Made by a program: the position numbers and the translations under genes | The notes under the pieces: generated by a model | The model's database searches: none | Told to the model about the DNA's origin: nothing | Seen by the model: only the letters and a program-made list of their open reading frames with translations | Shown: positions 34,716-41,624 of the stretch, one piece after another | How the letters are laid out: every line of letters begins with the position of its first letter | Position numbering within the stretch: the first letter of the stretch is position 1 | Assembly (NCBI GenBank): GCA_050257855.1 | Contig: JBLMXQ010000134.1 | Coordinates: 11,720 to 75,719, forward strand | DNA from: JBLMXQ01 sp050257855 | GTDB taxonomy: Bacteria > Acidobacteriota > Vicinamibacteria > Vicinamibacterales > CAVVIG01 | Reading direction: 5' to 3' | Length of the DNA stretch: 64,000 nucleotides

Positions 34716-34872
34716 TGGCCTGCCAGAACGTGTTGTAAATGGTGGTGCCGACGGCCGTCACGGCCGCCATCGCGAACAGCGCGATCAGCACGACGAGCAG
34801 CCCGTACTCGAGCAGGTCCTGCCCCTCGTCCCGGCGCGCCAGGCGGCCTACCATCGCGAGAACGCGGTCCAT
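34699..34872 (-). CDS. flp: second Flp-type pilin (57 aa)
   Basis: A short gene that is easily missed. The translation begins MDRVLAMVGRLARRDEGQDL and continues with LEYGLLVVLIALFAMAAVTA, then a 17-residue tail ending in AQAF. This is the Flp pattern: a basic leader, a Gly-Gln cleavage region with a Glu-Tyr pair, and one hydrophobic helix. GGAG lies about 9 nt before the ATG. The end overlaps the prepilin peptidase gene. It is a diverged paralogue of the pilin at 34948-35127. Confidence 0.85.
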   Translation of the reverse strand: MDRVLAMVGRLARRDEGQDLLEYGLLVVLIALFAMAAVTAVGTTIYNTFWQAIAQAF

Positions 34873-34885
34873 ACGGCAATCTCCA

Positions 34886-34934
34886 GCGGCCGGACTTCGG
34901 CCGCACGTACGGGGCGGGAACAGCCCCGCCCCGT
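34886..34934 (-). terminator. two hairpins between the flp genes (attenuator or mRNA-stabilising element)
   Basis: Two perfect inverted repeats occur in the 75-bp gap. The first after the upstream pilin is a 10-bp stem (34909-34918 with 34925-34934, loop AACAGC). The second is a 7-bp stem (34886-34892 with 34898-34904, loop GACTT). The first begins 14 nt after the pilin stop. No U-tract follows, so a partial terminator or a 3' stabiliser of the pilin transcript is more likely than full termination. Confidence 0.6.
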
Positions 34935-34947
34935 CTCCTCGTGCCTC

Positions 34948-35127
34948 TTACGCGACGGACTGGAGCGAGGTGGCGATCGTCGAGAAGATCGTCTGCACGC
35001 TGCCGCCGGCGAGCTGCACCGCCCCGTACGCCACCAGCGCGATGAGGGCGACGAGCAGCGCGTACTCGAGCAGGTCCTGCCCGGAGTCGTCACGCACGAA
35101 CAGACGCAGACGGTTGATCAGATCCAT
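34948..35127 (-). CDS. flp: major Flp-type pilin (59 aa)
   Basis: The translation from 35127 begins MDLINRLRLFVRDDSGQDLL, then EYALLVALIALVAYGAVQLA and a short tail ending SLQSVA. It has the Flp signature: a short basic leader, cleavage region, Glu-Tyr pair and a single hydrophobic helix that packs in the filament core. The strong GGAGGAAG lies about 4 nt before the ATG. The open frame extends 11 codons further upstream, but that would bury the binding site. First gene of the Tad operon; a sigma-54 promoter lies about 95 nt upstream. Confidence 0.9.
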   Translation of the reverse strand: MDLINRLRLFVRDDSGQDLLEYALLVALIALVAYGAVQLAGGSVQTIFSTIATSLQSVA

Positions 35128-35550
35128 TTGGCTTCCTCCAGCGCGTTCCTGGACGCGCAAAGCGGTGTGTGCCGTTTGCGATCACCCGCTGCGGCAGCAC
35201 CGCGAGACGGACGAGCACAGGGCAACGGCTGTGCCACGGATCGGAGGCCGCGCGCGGGACGAGCACACAACTGCCTGTCGTTACGGGTATTTAACGGGCG
35301 AGCCCCGCCGCACGGGCTGGCGCTGTCACCGGCCCCGTGGAACGGGGGCGAACGGCACATTCGTAAGTGGGTGCGCGAATTTCGTCCTCGAGTGTTCTGT
35401 TGCAAAACAACACACCCGCGAACGAGCGTGTAATCGAACCGGTGCTAAGACCCACGTCCGCCGGCAGTTGGCTCGCTGATCCGATGCGCGCGCAGCTGCG
35501 GAACGGGCTTTGCGATCTAGTACTGAACCGGATTCGCGGGAAGCCGGATC
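35128..35550. other. 423-bp divergent intergenic region
   Basis: It separates the Tad operon (minus) from the small membrane-protein gene (plus). It contains the sigma-54 promoter listed separately and room upstream for an enhancer-binding protein. No protein-like frame is seen. No convincing promoter for the plus-strand gene was found. Confidence 0.5.
35222..35236 (-). promoter_or_regulatory. sigma-54 (-24/-12) promoter of the Flp/Tad operon
   Basis: On the minus strand the bases read TGGCAC-AGCCG-TTGC, an exact match to the TGGCAC-N5-TTGC core of RpoN promoters, including the invariant GG and GC at the right spacing. The predicted start of transcription near 35208-35210 would give a leader of about 80 nt before the first pilin, which carries the strong ribosome binding site. 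RpoN and its activator are not in the window. Confidence 0.75.
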
Positions 35551-35826
35551 ATGCGACGCCGAATTGAAGATCTGCTGATCTCCGTGGCCAGCGCGCTGCT
35601 GGTGCTCATCGCGCTCGTCGCCCTCGACGACCGGGTGCGGGAGCGCGCGGCTGCGCTCATGACCTCCCATGGTTCGGCGGCGGCGGTCGGCACGCTGGGC
35701 AATCGCGCCAGCGACTTCGCCCAGGTTCTCGTCAGCGTCGTGCGCGACCAGTCGGCGGTACACGGCCCGCTCGTGCTGTTCGCGGTCGTCGCCACCGTGC
35801 TCGTCCTGTTCATGCTGCGGACCTGA
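35551..35826 (+). CDS. small membrane protein of unknown function (91 aa)
   Basis: Two TM helices: LLISVASALLVLIALVALDD at the N-terminus and PLVLFAVVATVLVLFMLRT at the C-terminus, with a soluble loop between. I do not recognise the family. It ends 1 bp before the start of the acidic pseudo-receiver gene, so the two are coupled. The divergent neighbour is the Tad operon, which hints at an envelope role, but this is only context. Confidence 0.65.
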   Translation: MRRRIEDLLISVASALLVLIALVALDDRVRERAAALMTSHGSAAAVGTLGNRASDFAQVLVSVVRDQSAVHGPLVLFAVVATVLVLFMLRT

Positions 35827-35827
35827 G

Positions 35828-38122
35828 ATGCCGCTGATTCTCGCGATCGAACCGGACAAGCGCCAGGCGTCCCAGCTCGTGGCGCTGGCGCACAACCCGC
35901 TCGACGCCGACATCGTCGTGGCCGACTCCGCCGAGCGCGGCCTCAGCGAGATCGGATCGCGCGTCCCCGACGTCATCCTGACCTCCGCGCTGCTCTCGCC
36001 GAAGGACGAGACGGTCCTGGCCGCCTGGCTGCGGCGCCTCGATGCAGCCGCGGCGCACGTGCAGACCCTGACGATTCCCGTGCTCGCCGCGGCCACGCGC
36101 CGGCCCCGCGCGCAGTCGGGCGAAACCGTGTTCAAGCGGCTGCGCGGCCGCACGAAGCGCGTCGCGCCCGATGGCTGCGATCCCAGGCTGTTCGCGGAGC
36201 AGATCGCCGAGTACCTCGAGCGCGCCGAAGCGGAGCGCGAAGCGTACGCCGCGGCGGCGCGCCGCCCGCACCCGCCAGAGTCCGTTGCGGCGGACGGCCC
36301 GCCGGCAACGGGGATCGCGTCCGAATCGGCGGCGTCGTTCGGCGTGGAGGAGTGGCTTGCTCCGGAGCCTGGACTCTCGGTGCTGCTTCCACCCGAGGCG
36401 GTCGTCGAGCAGGCGCCATTCGAGCCGGTCGTCGCGGCGCCCGACATCGTCGTGCCTTCGATCGTGCTGCCCGCCGTCGTCGAACCGGCGTTCGACGCGC
36501 CGGTTGACGGGCAGGCCGTGATATCCGTGATCGCGCAGGAGCCGGCGTGGGAGATGCCGGCGGCGATCGTGCAGCCGGCCCCGTCGGGGTTCGACGATGA
36601 AGTTGCCGAAGTCGCCGCGACGGACCTGCCCACGGTTTCCGAAGACCGGTCCGTCGTCCACGAGGAGCTCGCCCTCGTTCACGACGACCTGGCACTCGTA
36701 CGCGAAGACCTGACGGTCGCGCCCGATGAGCCGCACCGCGATGAAGGCGGCCCGTGGGAAGTCACGATTCCAGTCGAAGAAGATCCGTGGTCGACGGAAC
36801 GGGTTGCAGCCGCGAGGGAGGCGCCCGCAGACGAGGAGCCTGTCCCGACCGCAGTGCTGCCAGATACCACCGAGTCGCAGCCGTTCGAGCTGGTTACCGC
36901 CGAGCCCGAGGTCGTCGAGGCGATCGTCGACGAGCAGATCGAAGCCGCGCAGGAGCCGGAGCCGCCAATCGTCATCGACGTGGAGATGACGCCGTCGCCG
37001 GCCGTCGAAGAGGACCTGACGGCGGCACTCGCACCAGAGGGCGATTCGGCGTTCGCGATCGAGCTGTCGGAAACGGACCTCGATGCGGCGCTCGGTGAAT
37101 TCACCGCGCCGGTCGGCGCCAAGGTTGAATCCATCGCGCTCGGGCCGAAGCCGTCGATCGAAATGGTTGCGGCGCCGGTGATGGAACCGCCGGCACTGGA
37201 GGAAGCGCTCCCGGCTCCTGAGCCGGCAGCCGTCGAAGCGGCCGATTCCGCCGTCGCGTGGGCGTCAGCCGAGCCCGAAGCGCCGGAGGGCGTCGAGCCC
37301 GCGGAGGCGGCCGGCATCGAGCCCGAGGCGCCGGCCAGCATCGAGTCCGAGTGGGCGGAGAGTGTCGAGCCACTGGCGACGGTCAGCGTCGAGCCCGAGG
37401 CTTCGGCCAATGACGAGCTCGCACCGGCGTCCACCGTCGAGGCCACACCGGCGGTCGAGGCCGCACCGCCGGCCAGCGTCGAACCCGTACCGGCGGTAAG
37501 CGTCGAACCTCCAGCACCGGCGAGCCCGGAGCCCGTGCTGGCGGCAAGCGTCGAACCACCAGCACCGGCGGCCAGCCCCGAGCCGGTACTGGCGGCGAAC
37601 CCCGAGCCCGTGCCGGTCGTGGAGGCCGCCGTCCCGATCAGCACGGACATCCAGCAGAGCGCGAGTCAGGCAGCGCAGTTCATGGACGCGCTGGAGCAGT
37701 TGCGCGCCGAGATCGAGCGGCTGCGGACCGAGCGTGTGCAGCCGGTCGTCATCACCATTCCGGCGCCCGCCGTACCCGTCGCCGCCGCGCCTCCGACGCC
37801 GGTGGCGGCCGCGCCCACTTCCACGCCGGAGCCTGAGCCGGCGGAAGAACCGCAACAGGACGAGGCGGCGCCCGCTCCCGTGTCACGAACGTCGCCGAAG
37901 CGCGCCGCGTCCGAGCCAGCCGAGGCGAGGCCGCGCGACCCGGAGCCGGTAGCCGCCGCGGGCAAGAAGAAGGCGAAGAAGAAGAAGGCGAAGAAGCCGG
38001 TCCAGGACGAGTGGGGCTTCTTCGATCCCGAGCAGTGCGGGTTCGCGGCGCTGCTCGAAAAGCTCGACGAGGTCACCGAAACGGACGATCCGGAGCCACG
38101 GCCAGCGCGCCGGACGCACTGA
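35828..38122 (+). CDS. pseudo-receiver protein with long acidic Pro/Ala/Glu-rich repeats (764 aa)
   Basis: Residues 1-140 resemble a response-regulator receiver (LILAIEPDKRQASQLVALA; RVPDVILTSALLSP), but the phospho-acceptor Asp is replaced by Ser53. Residues about 160-700 are low complexity and strongly acidic, with degenerate units such as VSVEPPAPASPEPVLAA repeated from about residue 520 to 600. The end has a Lys block (KKKAKKKKAKK) and a short conserved-looking motif EWGFFDPEQCGFAALLEKLDEV. The start at 35828 is the Met opening the receiver fold. It may be a scaffold or docking protein; function unknown. Confidence 0.7.
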   Translation: MPLILAIEPDKRQASQLVALAHNPLDADIVVADSAERGLSEIGSRVPDVILTSALLSPKDETVLAAWLRRLDAAAAHVQTLTIPVLAAATRRPRAQSGETVFKRLRGRTKRVAPDGCDPRLFAEQIAEYLERAEAEREAYAAAARRPHPPESVAADGPPATGIASESAASFGVEEWLAPEPGLSVLLPPEAVVEQAPFEPVVAAPDIVVPSIVLPAVVEPAFDAPVDGQAVISVIAQEPAWEMPAAIVQPAPSGFDDEVAEVAATDLPTVSEDRSVVHEELALVHDDLALVREDLTVAPDEPHRDEGGPWEVTIPVEEDPWSTERVAAAREAPADEEPVPTAVLPDTTESQPFELVTAEPEVVEAIVDEQIEAAQEPEPPIVIDVEMTPSPAVEEDLTAALAPEGDSAFAIELSETDLDAALGEFTAPVGAKVESIALGPKPSIEMVAAPVMEPPALEEALPAPEPAAVEAADSAVAWASAEPEAPEGVEPAEAAGIEPEAPASIESEWAESVEPLATVSVEPEASANDELAPASTVEATPAVEAAPPASVEPVPAVSVEPPAPASPEPVLAASVEPPAPAASPEPVLAANPEPVPVVEAAVPISTDIQQSASQAAQFMDALEQLRAEIERLRTERVQPVVITIPAPAVPVAAAPPTPVAAAPTSTPEPEPAEEPQQDEAAPAPVSRTSPKRAASEPAEARPRDPEPVAAAGKKKAKKKKAKKPVQDEWGFFDPEQCGFAALLEKLDEVTETDDPEPRPARRTH

Positions 38123-38185
38123 CCCGCGGGGCCGCCGCAAATATTCGTACGTGCGGTTGAGGCGCTCCCCCGGCCGCCGGTTCGC

Positions 38186-38191
38186 TATGAT
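38186..38191 (+). promoter_or_regulatory. -10 box (TATGAT) of a probable leaderless PFK transcript
   Basis: TATGAT is followed by only 6 nt before the GTG start and no Shine-Dalgarno is visible. This spacing would put the transcription start at or next to the start codon. Three other genes in the window share the arrangement. Confidence 0.5.
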
Positions 38192-38197
38192 CGGCCT

Positions 38198-39526
38198 GTG
38201 GAGCACCATCGCAATCTCGCCATCCTGGTCGGGGGCGGCCCGGCGCCCGGCATCAACAGCGTCATCGGCGCGGCGACCATCCGGGCCCGGCTCGAGGACA
38301 TCGACGTCATCGGCCTGCGCGACGGGTTCGAGTGGATCATGCGGGGCGACGTCGAGCACGTGGTGCCGCTGACCATCGACGCAGTCAGCCGGATTCACTT
38401 CCGCGGCGGGTCGTACATCGGCATTTCGCGCGCCAACCCGACCACGAGCGACACGCACCTCGAGAACACGGTCATCTCGCTGCTGCGCCTCAACGTCTCG
38501 CAGCTCATCACGATAGGCGGCGACGACACGGCGTTCTCGGCGATGAAGCTCGAACAGCGCTCGGCCGGGCGCATCCGCGTCGTCCACGTGCCGAAGACGA
38601 TCGACAACGACCTGGACCTGCCCGCGTACGTCGACACCTTCGGGTTCCAGACCGCGCGCCACTACGGCGTCGACATCGTGAAGAACCTGATGGTGGACGC
38701 GAAGACCACGTCGCGCTGGTACGTCGTCGTGACGATGGGGCGCAAGGCCGGCCATCTGGCGCTCGGCATCGGCAAGGCGGCCGGCGCGACGCTGACGCTC
38801 ATCCCCGAGGAGTTCCCGAAGCCGATCCGACTGAAGGCGATCGTCGACACCCTGACCGGCGCGATCCTGAAGCGACTGAGCTACGGCCGTCCCGACGGCG
38901 TCGCGATCGTGGCCGAAGGCGTCGTGCTCGACGCGGCGCCGGAGGATTTCGAGGGGCTGCACGAGGTCGAACACGACGCGCACGGCCACCTGCGCATCGC
39001 CGAAGTCAACATCGGCGAGATCCTCAAGGCGAAGGTGCAGCAGCGGCTGAAGGCGTTCGGCGTCAAGACGACGATCGTCGCGAAGAACATCGGCTACGAG
39101 CTGCGCTGCGCGGATCCGATTCCGTACGACATGGAGTACACGCGCGATCTGGGCTACTGCGCGGCGAAGTACCTGCTGGCGGGCGGCAACGCGGCGATGA
39201 TCTCCATGCAGGGCGGGCACTTCGTGCCGGTGCCGTTCGCGAGCCTGATCGACGAGGAGACCGGCCGCACGCGCGTCCGGCTCGTGGACGTGTCCTCGAC
39301 GCGCTATGCCATCGCGCGGCGGTACATGATCCGGCTGCGGCGCGACGACTTCGAGGATCCGCACGAGCTCGCGAAGATGGCGGCCACCGCGCACATCGGC
39401 CTGCCGGAGTTCCGCGACGAGTTCGAGTACCTGATCGCTTCCGAGCCGCCGCCCCTGGCGATGGATCAGCGCGGCGAGCGCAACGGCCGGAGCGAGGGCG
39501 AGGCGCACGTCGAGCACCAGACCTGA
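38198..39526 (+). CDS. PPi-type 6-phosphofructokinase (442 aa)
   Basis: Phosphofructokinase family: VGGGPAPGINSVI at the N-terminus, TIGGDDTAFS (Gly107-Asp110), PKTIDND (132-138) and MGRKAGHLALGIG. Asp110 after GGD and Lys133 in PKTIDND are the residues that mark pyrophosphate-dependent enzymes; ATP enzymes have Gly at both positions. I therefore predict phosphorylation of fructose 6-phosphate by PPi, reversible. The start is GTG at 38198, probably leaderless. It is followed after 18 bp by the AarF-like kinase gene. Confidence 0.85.
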   Translation: MEHHRNLAILVGGGPAPGINSVIGAATIRARLEDIDVIGLRDGFEWIMRGDVEHVVPLTIDAVSRIHFRGGSYIGISRANPTTSDTHLENTVISLLRLNVSQLITIGGDDTAFSAMKLEQRSAGRIRVVHVPKTIDNDLDLPAYVDTFGFQTARHYGVDIVKNLMVDAKTTSRWYVVVTMGRKAGHLALGIGKAAGATLTLIPEEFPKPIRLKAIVDTLTGAILKRLSYGRPDGVAIVAEGVVLDAAPEDFEGLHEVEHDAHGHLRIAEVNIGEILKAKVQQRLKAFGVKTTIVAKNIGYELRCADPIPYDMEYTRDLGYCAAKYLLAGGNAAMISMQGGHFVPVPFASLIDEETGRTRVRLVDVSSTRYAIARRYMIRLRRDDFEDPHELAKMAATAHIGLPEFRDEFEYLIASEPPPLAMDQRGERNGRSEGEAHVEHQT

Positions 39527-39544
39527 GGGCCCTCGAGACGCCTC

Positions 39545-41191
39545 ATGACGCCCTCGCTCCGGTACCGCCGCATCGTCGTGTTCTTCTGGAGCGTCGCGCT
39601 GCGGCTCGTCGCCTGGGAGTGGCTGCTGCCGCGCCTCGGCTTCCGCGCGGCCGTGGAACGCACGCGCCCGGCGCGCCTCCGTCGAATCGCCGCGCGGTTT
39701 CGCCAGCTCGCCGTCGAGATGGGCGGCGTCCTCATCAAGGTCGGGCAGTTCCTGTCGTCGCGCGTCGACGTGCTGCCGGCGGAGATCACCTCAGGGCTGG
39801 CGTCGCTCCAGGACGAGGTTCCACCCGAGCCGTTCGCGCGCGTCCGCGAGGTCTTGGTCCGCGATCTGGGCCCTCAGCTCCTGCAGCAGCTGACCCGCAT
39901 CGACGAGGCTCCGCTCGCCGCCGCCTCGCTCGGACAGGTCCATCGTGCGGCGCTCGACACTTCTGCGGCCGTCGACGGGCCGCTGCGGGTCGTGATCAAG
40001 GTCCAGCGCCCGGACATCGAGGCAATCATCGCAACGGATCTGGCCGCGCTGGCCACGGCCGGACGATGGCTCGACCGGTGGCCGCCCGTCCGGCGCCGCG
40101 CCGATATCCCGGGCCTGCTCGCCGAGTTCACGCGCGTGCTCCACGAGGAGCTGGACTACCTCGCCGAGGGGCAGAATGCCGAGACGCTCGCCGCGAACTT
40201 CGCGCACGATCCCGGCGTTGCCGTGCCGAAGGTCGTCTGGAGCCACACGACGCGGCACGTCCTGACGCTGGAAGACGTCTTCGCGATCAAGATCACCGAC
40301 TACGACGCGGTCACCGCGGCCGGCGCGGACCGCGCCGAGGTGGCGCGGCGCCTCTTCCAGTGCTATCTGCAGCAGATCGTGCGCGACGGCTTCTTCCACG
40401 CCGACCCGCATCCGGGCAACCTGTTCGTCGCGCCGCTGCCGGACGGCGGCTGGCGGCTCGTGTTCGTCGACTTCGGCATGGTCGGTCGGCTGTCGCCCGC
40501 GCTCCGGACCGGGCTGCGCGAGGCGGCGGTGGCGGTCGCCATGCGCGACAGCGCGCGCCTGGTCCGCGCGCAGCAGCAGCTCGGGCTGCTGCTGCCCACG
40601 GCGGATCTCGCGCTGCTCGAGCGCGCGGAACGGCAGCTGCTCGAACGGCTCTGGGGTCGGACGATGGCCGAGCTGCAGCAGATCGGCCGGCAGGAAGCGC
40701 GCGCGCTCGCCAGCGAGTTCCGCGAGCTGCTCTACACCATGCCGTTCCACGTGCCGGAGGATCTGATCCTGCTCGGCCGCACGCTCGGCATCCTCTCGGG
40801 GATGTGCACCGGCCTCAACCCGCAGTTCAACGCGTGGCAGGAGCTGACGCCGTTCGCCGGGTCGCTGATGGCCGAGGAAGGGGCAGCCGGCTGGCGCATT
40901 GTCGCCGACGAGCTGTGGGATGTGGCCGCGGCGCTGCTGATGGTGCCGAAACGCGCCGATGCAGTGCTCGGGATGCTGCAGCGGGGCGAGCTGGAGCTGC
41001 AAATCCCGGCCGTCGAACGACAGCTGGCGCGGCTCGAGCTGACGGTCCGGCGCGTGGCGGGCAGCGTCTTCTGCGGCGCGGCTGCGCTCGCGGCAGTCCA
41101 GTTCTACATCGCCGGCCACCCCACGGCGAGCGCCTGGCTCGCGGCCGCTTCCGTCGCGGCGCTCGCGTGGACGTTGACGCGGCGCCTGTGA
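39545..41191 (+). CDS. AarF/UbiB/ABC1-family kinase-like protein (548 aa)
   Basis: ABC1/UbiB family. Visible motifs: GGVLIKVGQFLSSRVDVLP (the KxGQ nucleotide loop), AAASLGQVHRAAL (Ala-rich loop), VVIKVQRPD (invariant Lys), FFHADPHPGNLFV (catalytic loop) and FVDFGMVG (DFG). Length is typical, with a hydrophobic C-terminus that could be a membrane anchor. Members assist ubiquinone or other isoprenoid-lipid metabolism; the exact role here is unknown. Probably co-transcribed with the PFK gene. Confidence 0.85.
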   Translation: MTPSLRYRRIVVFFWSVALRLVAWEWLLPRLGFRAAVERTRPARLRRIAARFRQLAVEMGGVLIKVGQFLSSRVDVLPAEITSGLASLQDEVPPEPFARVREVLVRDLGPQLLQQLTRIDEAPLAAASLGQVHRAALDTSAAVDGPLRVVIKVQRPDIEAIIATDLAALATAGRWLDRWPPVRRRADIPGLLAEFTRVLHEELDYLAEGQNAETLAANFAHDPGVAVPKVVWSHTTRHVLTLEDVFAIKITDYDAVTAAGADRAEVARRLFQCYLQQIVRDGFFHADPHPGNLFVAPLPDGGWRLVFVDFGMVGRLSPALRTGLREAAVAVAMRDSARLVRAQQQLGLLLPTADLALLERAERQLLERLWGRTMAELQQIGRQEARALASEFRELLYTMPFHVPEDLILLGRTLGILSGMCTGLNPQFNAWQELTPFAGSLMAEEGAAGWRIVADELWDVAAALLMVPKRADAVLGMLQRGELELQIPAVERQLARLELTVRRVAGSVFCGAAALAAVQFYIAGHPTASAWLAAASVAALAWTLTRRL

Positions 41192-41298
41192 CGGAGCGTA
41201 CTACTGCCCTGCGGGGCGCCCGGCCGTCGTGTGCCAGGCAATGGTCTCTCGTCGAGCAGGATCACCGGGTACGGAGCGCGCGCCGGCGATGCCGGGCC

Positions 41299-41523
41299 TC
41301 ACCGCTCCGCGGTGTGCTCGATCGCGCTGTCGATCAGGCTGCGGATGGCGAGCAGCATCTCCTTGCGCGCGGCGCGCTGGTGGCGCGTGAACTCCTCGGG
41401 CAACGACGGCAGCAGCGCCGACACGGTCTTGCGAAGCTCGTCGCCGGCCTGCCGGGCGTGGCCGAGCGCCTCGTCGGACATCACATGGGGGAACGGCCGT
41501 CGGTTCTCTTTCTGGTCGACCAT
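41299..41523 (-). CDS. small helical protein of unknown function (74 aa)
   Basis: A soluble, mainly helical protein (LRKTVSALLPSLPEEFTRHQ; RKEMLLAIRSLIDSAIEHTA). It is accepted as a gene because the start has GAGGAG about 6 nt upstream and a -10-like TATACT 19 nt upstream. I do not recognise the family. Confidence 0.5.
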   Translation of the reverse strand: MVDQKENRRPFPHVMSDEALGHARQAGDELRKTVSALLPSLPEEFTRHQRAARKEMLLAIRSLIDSAIEHTAER

Positions 41524-41541
41524 GGACAGCTCCTCGAGTCC

Positions 41542-41547
41542 AGTATA
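41542..41547 (-). promoter_or_regulatory. -10 box (TATACT) upstream of the 74-aa protein
   Basis: TATACT on the minus strand, 18 nt before the ATG at 41523. No good -35 is visible. The same TATACT occurs upstream of the di-heme DUF1592-type gene (51381-51386) and the phosphatase gene (57623-57628), which supports it as the local housekeeping -10. Confidence 0.45.
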
Positions 41548-41624
41548 CGCCGCCCTTGTCGAGGCCGGCGCGTTCGTGGGACGCTACGCTCGCGCCCCGC
41601 ATGGCCGGGCGCGGGAGGAGCGCC

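Noticed and set aside
41556..41624. Earlier Met starts for the S9 peptidase
   Set aside because: They would put 16-23 polar residues before the signal peptide and lack a Shine-Dalgarno; GTG at 41625 has GGAGGAG.
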